A DNA stretch of 26,293 nt from NCBI GenBank assembly GCA_023426225.1, contig JAFABD010000202.1, forward strand, positions 1 to 26,293, in the 5' to 3' direction. Shown here piece after piece: positions 8,112 through 16,196 of this stretch. This stretch comes from Pseudomonadota bacterium. Its GTDB lineage: Bacteria; Pseudomonadota; Alphaproteobacteria; Sphingomonadales; Sphingomonadaceae. How positions within the stretch are numbered: position 1 is the first letter of the stretch; every line of letters begins with the position of its first letter. Under the pieces are notes generated by a model, which was not told where the DNA came from, did not search any database, and saw only the letters and a program-made list of their open reading frames with translations. The position numbers and the translations under genes are program-made.

Positions 8112-8906
8112 TCAATGCTTCTTTCCTTGGGGTGCTGCGGCCATTTCCCCAGGAAGGCATGCAAGGCTCCCAGTGAGCAATCGGCGGAGGCGCTGTGCAT
8201 CGCACACGGCGTCTCCACCGATATCGTTGTTGAAGAACGTCCATGCGCTTCTTCTCGCATGTACCTGATGTTCCAGCCATAACGCGGCATCGCGAAGCGC
8301 TCGCGCCGGATAGCGCCCCCGATAGTCCCCGGCCGGCCCGTGGAAACGCAGATAGGCGACCTTGCCCATCGCAATGCACGGCGCCCGCGACCCGGGCATG
8401 TCGTGTACGCACAGGCTCGCCCCATGCGCGTCCAAGAGGGCGAAGACGGCATCGGCGTACCAGCTTGCATGCCTGAATTCAAAGACATGGATTGCATCGT
8501 CGGGAAGCAATGCAAGGAAGTCGGCCAATCGCGCATCGTCGCGGCCGAGGCTGGGCGGCAATTGATAGAGGATGGGGCCGAGGGCGGCGCCGAGGTGCCG
8601 AAACGCCTCGATCATCCGCGCGACCGGCTCGGCGCCGTCCCGAAGCCTTTTCGCCTGGGTGAGATAGCGATTTGCCTTCAGCGCGAACTGAAAGCCGTCG
8701 GGGACGGCATGACGCCAATCGAGCAGCGTTGACGGCGAGGGCAGACGGTAAAAGCTGCTGTTGACCTCGACCGCGCCGAAATGGTGGGCATAGAAGGGCA
8801 ACCAGCGCTTGACCGCAAGCGCCTCGGGGTAGAAGGCGCCGCGCCAGTGACGGTAATTCCACCCCGATGTACCGATATGAACCCTCGCCTGACCGGAGTG
8901 CGCCAT
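8112..8906 (-). CDS. DUF72 domain protein (YecE-like)
   Basis: The 264-residue protein starts MAHSGQARVHIGTSGWNYRHW; the HIGTSGW strand is the mark of the DUF72 TIM-barrel family. Other family features are FYPEALAVKRWLPFYAHHF, VEVNSSFYRLPS, FQFALKANRYLTQ, LYQLPPSL, FEFRHASWY and the late FFNNDIGGDAVCDA. The biochemical role of the family is not established. The ATG overlaps the thiE ATG on the other strand in a CATG. A GTG 27 nt upstream is an alternative start that would lengthen the overlap. GGGAAGG lies 3 nt before the ATG. Confidence 0.9.
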   Translation of the reverse strand: MAHSGQARVHIGTSGWNYRHWRGAFYPEALAVKRWLPFYAHHFGAVEVNSSFYRLPSPSTLLDWRHAVPDGFQFALKANRYLTQAKRLRDGAEPVARMIEAFRHLGAALGPILYQLPPSLGRDDARLADFLALLPDDAIHVFEFRHASWYADAVFALLDAHGASLCVHDMPGSRAPCIAMGKVAYLRFHGPAGDYRGRYPARALRDAALWLEHQVHARRSAWTFFNNDIGGDAVCDAQRLRRLLTGSLACLPGEMAAAPQGKKH

Positions 8907-9597
8907 GACCCTTCCCGATGATGACCTCGACACCGAGAACGCGCTGGAGGGCTTTTCGGATCGGTTCGAGCGCGATGATCGTCGACCGCCCTGCCAGCTC
9001 TACCTGATCTCGCCGCTCGACGTGACGGGCGGCTTTGCCGATCGGCTCGCACGCGCGCTCGACGCCGCGCCGGTGGCGGCGTTCCAGTTCCGGGTAAAGG
9101 GCGCCGACCAGCACGAGGCAGCCCGGCTGGCCGAACCGCTGCAGCGGATTTGCGCCGATCGCGAGGTCGCGTTCATCGTCAACGACAGCGTCAGTCTCGC
9201 CAAGCGTCTGGGCGCAGACGGCGTCCATCTTGGCCAGGAAGACGGCGATGCCCGCGAGGCTCGCGCGGCGCTGGGGCCGCAGGTGCAGATCGGCGTCACC
9301 TGCCACGACAGCCGCCACCTGGCGATGGAGGCGGGAGAAGCGGGCGCCGATTATGTTGCCTTTGGCGCCTTTTATCCGACCAGCACCAAGGAAGTGCGCC
9401 ATCATCCCGAACCGTCGATCCTGTCATGGTGGTCGACGCTGTTCGAGATTCCCTGCGTCGCAATCGGCGGGATCACGCCCGACAATGCCGCGCCGCTGGT
9501 CGCAGCCGGCGCCGACTTCCTGGCGGTTTCGGGCGCGGTATGGGGCGGCGACGAGGCGGCGGCAGTCCGCGCCTTTCACGCGGTACTGCACGGCTGA
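8905..9597 (+). CDS. thiE: Thiamine phosphate synthase
   Basis: ThiE joins the pyrimidine and thiazole moieties to give thiamine phosphate, the precursor of the cofactor needed by transketolase in this window. The 230-residue protein has an acidic N-terminal extension of about 29 residues before the first barrel strand CQLYLISP. Family landmarks follow: FQFRVKG at 60-66 (in place of the commoner QLREK), NDSVSLAKRLGADGVHLGQED, FGAFYPTSTK at 153-162 and AIGGI at 186-190. GGAG lies 6 nt before the ATG. No later start exists before the barrel, so the overlap with the divergent DUF72 start is forced. Confidence 0.92.
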   Translation: MTLPDDDLDTENALEGFSDRFERDDRRPPCQLYLISPLDVTGGFADRLARALDAAPVAAFQFRVKGADQHEAARLAEPLQRICADREVAFIVNDSVSLAKRLGADGVHLGQEDGDAREARAALGPQVQIGVTCHDSRHLAMEAGEAGADYVAFGAFYPTSTKEVRHHPEPSILSWWSTLFEIPCVAIGGITPDNAAPLVAAGADFLAVSGAVWGGDEAAAVRAFHAVLHG

Positions 9598-9665
9598 CGC
9601 GTGGGAAGGGGCGCCGCCGAAGCGCCCGGTTGCCCCGGCGGGCGACGCGGCCTAAAGCCGGACGC

Positions 9666-11207
9666 ATGGCGAACCCCTTCTATCTCACCACCGCGATCCA
9701 CTATCCCAATGGCCGTCCGCATATTGGCCATGCCTATGAGATGATCGCGGCCGACGCGATCGCGCGCTTCCAGCGCCAGCAGGGTCGCGAAGTCCTGTTC
9801 CAGACCGGCACCGACGAGCATGGCCTCAAAATGGTGCAAACGGCGCGTGGGCGCGGCATGACGGCGCGCGAACTCGCTGACGAAATGTCCGGCTATTTCC
9901 ATGAGATGGCGGACAAGCTTGATATCAGCTACGATCGCTTCATCCGGACTTCGGAGCCGGAGCACCATGCGGCGAGCCAGGCGATCTGGAAAGCGATGGC
10001 GGCGGCGGGGGACCTCTATCTCGACCGTTACGAGGGCTGGTACTCGGTCCGGGACGAAGCCTTTTACGAGGAAAAGGAACTCGTCGAGGGCGAGGGGGGC
10101 CAGAAGCTTTCGCCGCAGGGCACGCCCGTCGAATGGACGACCGAGGAGACGTGGTTCTTCCGCCTTTCGAAATACCAGCAGTCGCTCCTCGACTTCTACG
10201 CCGCCAACCCCGACTTCATCCGTCCGGAGGGGCGTCGCAACGAGATTCTGCGCTTCGTCGAGGGCGGTCTGACCGACCTGTCGGTGAGCCGCACCAGCTT
10301 CGACTGGGGCGTGCCGGTGCCCGACAGCCCCGGCCATGTGATGTATGTGTGGGTCGACGCGCTCACCAACTATATCACCGGGGCAGGTTATCCCGCCGAT
10401 CCCGAACGGTTTGCGCGGTTCTGGCCGGCCGACCTTCACCTGATCGGCAAGGACATCGTCCGCTTCCACGCCGTCTATTGGCCCGCCTTCCTGATGTCCG
10501 CGAAGCTTGCGCTGCCGCGCCAGGTATTCGGCCACGGCTTCCTGCTCAACCGCGGCGAGAAGATGTCGAAGTCGGTCGGCAATGTTGTCGATCCGATGCA
10601 ACTTGCGGAACTCTATGGCGTCGATGCGCTGCGCTACTTCCTGTTGCGCGACGTCAGTTTCGGTCAGGACGGCACGTTCAGCGACGAGGCGATCGTGACG
10701 CGCGCCAACGCCGATCTCGCCAACAGTTTCGGCAACCTCGCACAGCGCACGCTGGCGTTCATCGCAAAGAACCTTGAAGGGGCGTTGCCTGACGCCGGCC
10801 GCGCCGACACGGCGGATGCGGCATTGCTGGCCGAGGTCGATACCGCGTGCGCCACCTTCCGTGTGGCGTTTCAGGACCTGGCGCTCGCGCATGCCCTCGA
10901 AGGCTGGATGACGGGCGTTTTCGCGTGCAACCAGTATATCGATGCACAGGCGCCCTGGGCGTTGCGCAAGACCGATCCCGAGCGGATGCATGCGGTGCTG
11001 CGCACGCTGGTGCGCGCGATCCGTCAACTCGCGGTGACGATCGAGCCGGTGATCCCCGGTTCGGCCGGCAAGCTGCTGGCGCTTCTCGGCTACGCCGCCG
11101 AACAGGGGGATGACTGGTACGATCAGTTGGCCGCGGCGGGCTATCGCATCCCGACGCCGACGCCGATCTTCCCGCGGCTCGAACTGCCGGTGAAGGAAGA
11201 AGCATGA
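9666..11207 (+). CDS. metG: Methionyl-tRNA synthetase
   Basis: This charges tRNA-Met with methionine. The 513-residue class I synthetase has the HIGH motif at 19-22 (GRPHIGHAY) and KMSKS at 299-303 (GEKMSKSVGN). TDEHG and the anticodon-binding helical domain (about 370 onward, including W-rich QAPWALRKTDPERM) are clear. The region where many MetRS carry zinc-binding cysteines (about 110-160) has none, so this is the short, zinc-free type without a C-terminal dimerisation domain. The upstream 68 bp give no strong ribosome site. Its stop overlaps the TatD start (ATGA), so the genes are coupled. Confidence 0.96.
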   Translation: MANPFYLTTAIHYPNGRPHIGHAYEMIAADAIARFQRQQGREVLFQTGTDEHGLKMVQTARGRGMTARELADEMSGYFHEMADKLDISYDRFIRTSEPEHHAASQAIWKAMAAAGDLYLDRYEGWYSVRDEAFYEEKELVEGEGGQKLSPQGTPVEWTTEETWFFRLSKYQQSLLDFYAANPDFIRPEGRRNEILRFVEGGLTDLSVSRTSFDWGVPVPDSPGHVMYVWVDALTNYITGAGYPADPERFARFWPADLHLIGKDIVRFHAVYWPAFLMSAKLALPRQVFGHGFLLNRGEKMSKSVGNVVDPMQLAELYGVDALRYFLLRDVSFGQDGTFSDEAIVTRANADLANSFGNLAQRTLAFIAKNLEGALPDAGRADTADAALLAEVDTACATFRVAFQDLALAHALEGWMTGVFACNQYIDAQAPWALRKTDPERMHAVLRTLVRAIRQLAVTIEPVIPGSAGKLLALLGYAAEQGDDWYDQLAAAGYRIPTPTPIFPRLELPVKEEA

Positions 11208-11983
11208 AGCTGGCCGACAGCCATTGCCACCTGAACTACAAGGGGCTGGCCGAGGATCAGCCTGCGGCGCTTGCGCGTGCGCGCGAGGCCGGCGTGGTGG
11301 CGATGTTGAACATCGCGACGCGCGAATGCGAGTGGGACGCGATCGTCGCGACCGCCGAACGCGAGCCCGACGTGTGGGCGAGCGTCGGCATTCATCCGCA
11401 TGAGGCCGACGCACATCCGCAGATCGACACCGCCCGGCTGGTGGCGCGCGCCGCGCACCCGCGCGTCGTCGGGATCGGGGAAACGGGGCTCGACTATTTT
11501 TACGATCATTCCGATCGTGATCGGCAGAAGGCGAGCTTTCGCGCCCATATCGCCGCGGCCCGCGAGACGCAGTTGCCGCTGATCGTCCACACGCGCGACG
11601 CCGAAGCAGACACCGCCGAAATCCTTCGCGATGAAATGGGGAAGGGGGCCTTTCCCGGCGTGATCCATTGTTTCACCGCGAGCGACGCGTTTGCTGCAAT
11701 CGCGCTGGAACTCGGTTTCTATATCTCGATTTCGGGTATCGTGACCTTCCGCAATGCCCATGCTCTTCAGGCGACCGCCGCGCGCTTGCCCCTCGATCGG
11801 CTGCTGATCGAAACGGACGCGCCGTTCCTCGCGCCGGTGCCGCATCGGGGAAAGACGGGCGAGCCGGCCTTTGTCGCCGACACGTGCCGCTTCCTCGCGA
11901 GCTTGCGCGGCGAAACGCCGGAAAGCCTTGCCGAGCGTACGCGCGACAATTTCCATCGGCTGTTTGCGAAGACGCTGGGCTGA
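11204..11983 (+). CDS. TatD family metal-dependent hydrolase/DNase
   Basis: The 259-residue protein has the TatD barrel: metal ligands in DSHCHL (H7, H9), VGIHPHEA, GIGETGLDYFYDHSD, VHTRDAE, GVIHCFTAS and LLIETDAPFLAP. Members act as 3'-5' exonucleases or D-aminoacyl-tRNA deacylases. The arrangement after metG resembles that of YcfH-type TatD proteins in many bacteria. It overlaps metG by four bases (ATGA). A 14-bp tandem duplication begins inside its last codons. Confidence 0.93.
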   Translation: MKLADSHCHLNYKGLAEDQPAALARAREAGVVAMLNIATRECEWDAIVATAEREPDVWASVGIHPHEADAHPQIDTARLVARAAHPRVVGIGETGLDYFYDHSDRDRQKASFRAHIAAARETQLPLIVHTRDAEADTAEILRDEMGKGAFPGVIHCFTASDAFAAIALELGFYISISGIVTFRNAHALQATAARLPLDRLLIETDAPFLAPVPHRGKTGEPAFVADTCRFLASLRGETPESLAERTRDNFHRLFAKTLG

Positions 11984-12001
11984 GATGGCTGGGCTGAGAT
12001 G
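11974..12001 (+). repeat. 14-bp tandem duplication creating a minigene
   Basis: GCTGGGCTGAGATG occurs twice head to tail (11974-11987 and 11988-12001). The first copy contains the TatD stop and an ATG. That ATG reads MAGLR and stops at a TGA overlapping the ATG of the next gene (ATGA). The result is a five-codon minigene between two coupled genes. Confidence 0.85.
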
Positions 12002-12781
12002 ACGGCCGGCAGCCTGTCGCTGCGTATCCTGGGATCGGGGACGTCGTCAGGCGTGCCGCGGATCGGCAACGATTGGGGCCGATGCGATCCCACCGATCCC
12101 CGCAATCGGCGCACGCGCGCCTCGGTGCTGGTCGCATCGGCGACAACGCGCATCCTTGTCGACACCAGCCCGGACATGCGCGAGCAGTTGCTGGCTGCCG
12201 GCGTCGCTGATTTCGATGCCGTGATCTGGACGCATGACCATGCCGACCACTGCCACGGCATCGACGATTTGCGCCAGGTCATTCACGCGCGCGACGGCGT
12301 TCCCGTGCGCGGGCTCGCGCGCCCGTTCACGCTCGACCAGTTGCAGCAGCGCTTTGCCTATGCGTTCCATGGCCGGGCAGGGTATCGGCCGACGGTCGCC
12401 GCCGAACTGTTGCCCGACACGCTGACGATCGGCGATATCACGATACGCGTTGCCGATCAGCCGCATGGCGGGATCACTTCGGCCGGGCTGCGTTTCGAAC
12501 ATGCCGGCCATGCGATCGGCTACGCCACCGATTTCCACGACATGACGGACGCGATGCGCGCGCTCTATTCGGGGCTCGACCTGTGGGTCGTCGATGCGCT
12601 CCGGCGTGCGCCGCATCCCACGCATCCGCATCTCGAGGCGGTGCTTGGCTGGATCGCGGCATTGCAGCCGCGCCGTTCCGCTCTTGTTCACATGGACAAT
12701 TCCATGGACTATGCCGAACTGGCCGCGTCGCTGCCCGCGGGGGTAGAGCCGGGGCATGACGGTCTGGAGTTCATCGTTTGA
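11999..12781 (+). CDS. MBL-fold metal-dependent hydrolase (PhnP-like)
   Basis: The 260-residue protein has the metallo-beta-lactamase fold with the PhnP/RNase Z-like N-terminus ILGSGTSSGVPRIGNDWG. The metal-binding cluster is THDHADHCHGID (H79, H81, D83, H84), with later ligands in YATDFHDM and VHMDNSMDY. Relatives hydrolyse cyclic phosphodiesters (PhnP) or RNA. There are no phosphonate genes nearby, so the substrate is unknown. Placement in the metG-tatD run suggests a nucleic-acid or nucleotide housekeeping role. The start follows a small duplication. Confidence 0.88.
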   Translation: MTAGSLSLRILGSGTSSGVPRIGNDWGRCDPTDPRNRRTRASVLVASATTRILVDTSPDMREQLLAAGVADFDAVIWTHDHADHCHGIDDLRQVIHARDGVPVRGLARPFTLDQLQQRFAYAFHGRAGYRPTVAAELLPDTLTIGDITIRVADQPHGGITSAGLRFEHAGHAIGYATDFHDMTDAMRALYSGLDLWVVDALRRAPHPTHPHLEAVLGWIAALQPRRSALVHMDNSMDYAELAASLPAGVEPGHDGLEFIV

Positions 12782-13458
12782 ACATGCCCGAAGGCGTCGA
12801 CGCGATCCGGATGATCTGGCTGGTCGTCGCGCTCGTCATCGTCGGCAGCGCGCTTTTCGCGAGGCGTGTGTCGCTCGGCTTCCTCGTCCGGTCGGTCCTG
12901 GGCTGGCTGCTGCTGATCGCCGGCGCCACCTTTGCCGTCACGCATCGCCACGCGCTTGCCGGATTGTTCGAGCGCGCGTCGGCAACGCTCGGCGCCGATG
13001 AGCAGCAGGTCGATGGTGGAGTCGTGCGGATCCGTATGGCCGACGACGGGCATTTCTGGGCGAAGGTTCGGATCAACGGCGTTCAGCGTCGCATGCTGAT
13101 CGATAGCGGTGCGACAATCACCGCCATCTCGGCGGCGACCGCCGATGCCGCCGGGATCGAGGCCGGCGGCGCGTTGCCGGTGATGATCGAAACCGCGAAC
13201 GGAACGGTGCCGGCATCGCGTGGGCGCATCGACCGGTTGTCGATCGGTTCGCTGTCGACGCGCGATCTGGGCGTGGTCATTTCCGACCGTTTCGGGCCGC
13301 TCGACGTGCTTGGCATGAACTTTCTGTCGCGGCTGCACAGCTGGCGGGTCGAGGACAATGTGCTGATCCTCGAACCGCGCCGTGACGGTGATGCCAGGAA
13401 GCGGGCGAACGGCCACCAAGGGGCACAGCCGACCGACGATAAAGGCGGCGATAATTAA
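12778..13458 (+). CDS. Membrane-anchored retropepsin-like aspartic protease
   Basis: The 226-residue protein has two N-terminal hydrophobic segments (about 12-29 and 38-54) and then a retropepsin-like domain. The catalytic motif MLIDSGATITAIS has D109 in DSGAT, and the flap and second half (GRIDRLSIG, LDVLGMNFLSRLHSWRV) match the TIGR02281-type clan AA family of proteobacteria. A single active-site motif means it must act as a dimer. The C-terminal 25 residues are polar and disordered. The start is probably TTG, overlapping the MBL stop (TTGA), because a GGAG stands 8 nt before it; an ATG two codons later is the alternative. Topology suggests the protease domain is periplasmic, but this is inference. 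Confidence 0.85.
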   Translation: MNMPEGVDAIRMIWLVVALVIVGSALFARRVSLGFLVRSVLGWLLLIAGATFAVTHRHALAGLFERASATLGADEQQVDGGVVRIRMADDGHFWAKVRINGVQRRMLIDSGATITAISAATADAAGIEAGGALPVMIETANGTVPASRGRIDRLSIGSLSTRDLGVVISDRFGPLDVLGMNFLSRLHSWRVEDNVLILEPRRDGDARKRANGHQGAQPTDDKGGDN

Positions 13459-13475
13459 CATAATGCAGATTATCG
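13449..13475. repeat. Inverted repeat upstream of mazG
   Basis: CGATAAT and ATTATCG form perfect 7-bp arms 13 nt apart, spanning the stop of the protease gene in an AT-rich pocket that also holds CATAAT, a -10-like hexamer. It may be an operator or a weak hairpin; no T-tract follows. Confidence 0.35.
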
Positions 13476-13506
13476 GAACGATGGCCGCTACTTTTGGGAT
13501 GCATGC

Positions 13507-14280
13507 ATGACGATGTCCACGACGCCCCCCGACATCCAGCGGATCGTCGCGATCATGGCGCGGCTGCGCGATCCGCAACGCGGATGCGAATGGGACGTCG
13601 CGCAGGATTTCTCGACGATCGCGCCTTATACGATCGAGGAAGCCTATGAGGTTGCCGACGCCATTGCCCGCGGCGACCTGCGCGACCTGAAGGACGAACT
13701 GGGCGACCTGTTGCTCCAGGTCGTGTTTCACAGCCGGATGGCCGAAGAAGCCGGCGCCTTCGCGCTCCAGGACGTGATCGATGCCATCAGTGACAAGATG
13801 GAGCGTCGTCACCCGCACATTTTCCGCGGCGCGGCCGAGGGTGGTCATCACCTCTGGGAAACGATCAAGGCCGAGGAACGCGGTCAGCGCGATGCAGGCG
13901 GAGCACTCGACGGCGTCGCACTGGGGTTGCCCGCGCTTCTTCGGGCGGAAAAGCTGCAGAAGCGCGCCGCACGCGTCGGCTTCGACTGGCCGGACGCGGC
14001 GGGTGCGCGGGCCAAGGTCGACGAAGAGCTTGTCGAGGTCGAAACCGCACCCGATGCCGAAGCGCGCGCCGAGGAGATCGGCGATCTGTTGTTCGCGGTT
14101 GTGAACTGGGCGCGCAAGCTCGGGGTGGAACCCGAAGCCGCATTGCGCGCCGCCAACGGCAAGTTCGAACGTCGTTTCCGCGCGATGGAATCGGCCGCCG
14201 GCGAAGAATTCGCTGCGCTCGACCTCGATGCGAAGGAGGCATTGTGGCAGGCGGTCAAGCGGGACGAACGGCACGCCTGA
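13507..14280 (+). CDS. mazG: Nucleoside triphosphate pyrophosphohydrolase MazG
   Basis: MazG hydrolyses NTPs to NMP and pyrophosphate in the cytoplasm, clearing non-canonical nucleotides and affecting stress nucleotide levels. The 257-residue protein has the usual two tandem MazG domains. The first has CEWDVAQDF, the acidic metal motif YTIEEAYEVADAI (E44, E45, E48) and LKDELGDLLLQ (E64, D67). HPHIF and EEIGDLLFAVVNWAR mark the rest of the first and the second domain. No good ribosome site precedes either possible ATG (the other is two codons in). No mazEF toxin-antitoxin pair is adjacent, as expected for the housekeeping form. It converges on hflX. Confidence 0.94.
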   Translation: MTMSTTPPDIQRIVAIMARLRDPQRGCEWDVAQDFSTIAPYTIEEAYEVADAIARGDLRDLKDELGDLLLQVVFHSRMAEEAGAFALQDVIDAISDKMERRHPHIFRGAAEGGHHLWETIKAEERGQRDAGGALDGVALGLPALLRAEKLQKRAARVGFDWPDAAGARAKVDEELVEVETAPDAEARAEEIGDLLFAVVNWARKLGVEPEAALRAANGKFERRFRAMESAAGEEFAALDLDAKEALWQAVKRDERHA

Positions 14281-14281
14281 C

Positions 14282-14313
14282 AGGGCAAGGAGCGCCCCCT
14301 CGCCCCTCGCCCT
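14282..14313. terminator. Candidate stem between mazG and hflX
   Basis: AGGGCAAGG (14282-14290) pairs with CCTCGCCCT (14305-14313), 9 bp with one mismatch on this strand that becomes a G-U pair on the other. It fills the 39-bp gap between the two convergent genes. No U-run is seen. Confidence 0.3.
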
Positions 14314-14319
14314 CGCGTA

Positions 14320-15606
14320 TCAGCGCGTGAGGAAGCGTTCGTAGTCGCGCGGCGCCATCCGCACTTCATAGACGGCTTGATCGTCCTCGATCGTCTGGTC
14401 GAGCACTTCGCCGTGCTGGTGCAACCATGCCGCCGCCGCGCCGTCGGCCGGGTCGAGCCGCAACGTATAGCGGCGATGTCCCTCGGTCAGCCGGTTTGCG
14501 ACCGCCCCGATCAGCCCGTCGACACCCTCCCCCGTCACCGCCGAAATCGCACGCACATCGGGGCGGCGCGAGGCCGCCTCCAGGATTTCGGCGCGAGCCT
14601 CGGGGTCAAGGAGGTCCAGCTTGTTCCACGCCTCGAACCGCGGGGTCGCTTCAGAAACGCCGATCTCGCCCAGCACCTTCTCGACATCGGCACGCTGGGC
14701 TTCACTGTCGGGATGCGCGACGTCCCGGACATGGATGAGCAGGTCGGCGGAGACCACTTCCTCCAGCGTCGCCTTGAACGCGGCCACCAGTTGCGTGGGC
14801 AGTTCGGAGACGAACCCGACAGTGTCGGACAGGATCGCCTTGTCGATGCCGGGCAGCGCGATCTGGCGAAGCGTGGGGTCCAGTGTCGCGAAAAGCAGAT
14901 TCTCCGCCATTACGGTCGCGCCCGTCAGGCGGTTGAACAGCGTCGACTTGCCCGCATTGGTATAGCCGACCAGTGCGATCACCGGCCATGGCGCGCGCTG
15001 CCGGCGATCACGGTGAAGCGTTCGGGTACGGCTCACCTGATCGAGTTCGCGCTTGAGCCTTGCCATGCGGTCGCGGATCATGCGCCGGTCCGCCTCGATC
15101 TGGGTTTCACCCGGGCCGCCCAGAAAGCCGAAACCGCCGCGTTGCCGCTCAAGGTGCGTCCAGCTGCGAACGAGCCGCCCGGCCTGGTAATCGAGATGGG
15201 CCAGTTCGACCTGCAGCCGCCCCTCGGCGGTCCGGGCACGCTCGCCGAAGATTTCGAGGATCAGCCCGGTTCGGTCGATCACCTTGCACCCCAGCGCCGT
15301 CTCGAGATTGCGCTGCTGGACGGGTGTGAGCGCAGCATCGAAGACCGCGAGCTGCAATTCGGCATCGCGGACAGTCTCCGCGAGACCTTCGACCTGGCCC
15401 GACCCGATCAGCGTGCCCGGTTTGGGCTGACGCAGCCGCAGCGCGACGCGCTCGACCACCGTCACCCCGATCGCGGCGGCGAGACCGGCGGTCTCCTCCA
15501 GGCGCGCATCCGCATCGCGCGAGCTGACCCCAAGATCGGGATAGACGACAATGGCGCGAGCGCCCCGCGCGAATTCGGAGGCGTCGCGTTCGAAACCGGT
15601 GCTCAT
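14320..15606 (-). CDS. hflX: Ribosome-associated GTPase HflX
   Basis: HflX splits or rescues 70S ribosomes under stress. The 428-residue protein has the N-terminal glycine-rich domain (GTLIGSGQVEGL; ELAHLDYQAGRLVRSWTHLERQ; GGFGFLGGPGETQIE). The G domain has P-loop GYTNAGKS at 214-221, a switch I TLDPT, DTVGFVSELP at 261-270 and NKLDLL. It starts 7 nt after the hfq stop with no evident ribosome site, so coupling to hfq is likely. The hfq-hflX order is widely conserved. The longer reading of this frame overlaps hfq and lacks homology. Confidence 0.96.
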   Translation of the reverse strand: MSTGFERDASEFARGARAIVVYPDLGVSSRDADARLEETAGLAAAIGVTVVERVALRLRQPKPGTLIGSGQVEGLAETVRDAELQLAVFDAALTPVQQRNLETALGCKVIDRTGLILEIFGERARTAEGRLQVELAHLDYQAGRLVRSWTHLERQRGGFGFLGGPGETQIEADRRMIRDRMARLKRELDQVSRTRTLHRDRRQRAPWPVIALVGYTNAGKSTLFNRLTGATVMAENLLFATLDPTLRQIALPGIDKAILSDTVGFVSELPTQLVAAFKATLEEVVSADLLIHVRDVAHPDSEAQRADVEKVLGEIGVSEATPRFEAWNKLDLLDPEARAEILEAASRRPDVRAISAVTGEGVDGLIGAVANRLTEGHRRYTLRLDPADGAAAAWLHQHGEVLDQTIEDDQAVYEVRMAPRDYERFLTR

Positions 15607-15613
15607 GCTGCGA

Positions 15614-16105
15614 TCAATCGCCGTCGCCGGCGGTCGTTTCCTCGGAAAGATTGAGCGGATGCGCCGGCTGGATCGTCGAGACGGCGTGCTTGTAGACGAG
15701 CTGCGCCGAACCTTCACGCTGAAGCAGCATGCAGAACAGGTCAAACGCCGCGATCTGCCCCTGGAGCATCACGCCGTTGACGAGGAACATGGTGACGTTT
15801 TCCTGCTGACGGCGAACCGCGTTGAGGAAAATCTCCTGGAGCACCGGGTTCTTCTGCTGGTGATCGCCGGCCGCGAGCAGCAGGCTGGGCAGGTCGATCG
15901 GCCCCGCGGGCATGATCGTGGAAATGGCGTGCTTGTAGATCAGTTGCGACTGACCGTCGCGGCGCAACAGCACCGAGAAATTGTCGAACCAGGTAACGAT
16001 GCCCTGCAGCTTCACGCCCTTCACGAGGAACATCGTGACAGGGACTTTCGAGCGCCGCAGCGTGTTGAGGAACAAGTCCTGAAGCGAGGTCTGCTTCTCA
16101 GCCAT
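15614..16105 (-). CDS. hfq: Hfq with two tandem Sm domains in one chain
   Basis: Hfq is the RNA chaperone for small RNAs. Typical Hfq is one 70-100-residue Sm domain that forms a hexamer. This 163-residue protein contains two full Hfq domains, about 7-67 and 88-148, offset by 81 residues; 35 of 59 aligned positions are identical. Domain 1 keeps Q9-D10 (LQDLFLN), K32, Q34 and YKHAIS; its rim is RRSK, and FDQF is FDNF. Domain 2 has LQEIFLN, rim RRQQ, GVMLQG (the usual Lys is Met113), FDLF (the usual Gln is Leu123), and keeps YKHAVS. The linker is short (about 68-87) and the tail is acidic. A ring could form from three chains. AAGGA precedes the ATG by 9 nt. The gene lies between ntrX and hflX, the standard alphaproteobacterial place. 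Confidence 0.95.
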   Translation of the reverse strand: MAEKQTSLQDLFLNTLRRSKVPVTMFLVKGVKLQGIVTWFDNFSVLLRRDGQSQLIYKHAISTIMPAGPIDLPSLLLAAGDHQQKNPVLQEIFLNAVRRQQENVTMFLVNGVMLQGQIAAFDLFCMLLQREGSAQLVYKHAVSTIQPAHPLNLSEETTAGDGD

Positions 16106-16112
16106 TGGGTAC

Positions 16113-16163
16113 GTTCCTTCTTTTCTTGGCGGGATCTGTCCCGCGTTGCGCCGTTTTCCGGCG
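16113..16163 (-). promoter_or_regulatory. Structured, A-rich hfq leader
   Basis: Reading toward hfq, two perfect small hairpins lie in tandem: CGCCG-GAAAA-CGGCG (16163-16149) and GCGGGA-CAGA-TCCCGC (16144-16129). They are followed by AAGAAAAGAAGGAAC (16127-16113), five consecutive A-R-N triplets that include the ribosome site. ARN repeats are the known ligand of the Hfq distal face, so binding here could block initiation. The motif is seen; the regulation is inferred. Confidence 0.4.
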
Positions 16164-16196
16164 TCAGAATGCCGCGCCACCATGACGCGCCGCAAC

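Noticed and set aside
9576..11414. A 612-codon minus-strand frame opposite metG
   Set aside because: This is a shadow of metG codon bias; no recognisable motif.
11999..12781. MBL protein as part of a phosphonate (phn) pathway
   Set aside because: Only the fold and N-terminal motif resemble PhnP. No other phosphonate gene is present.
13507..14280. mazG as part of a mazEF toxin-antitoxin locus
   Set aside because: No mazE or mazF reading frame flanks it; it is the two-domain housekeeping form.
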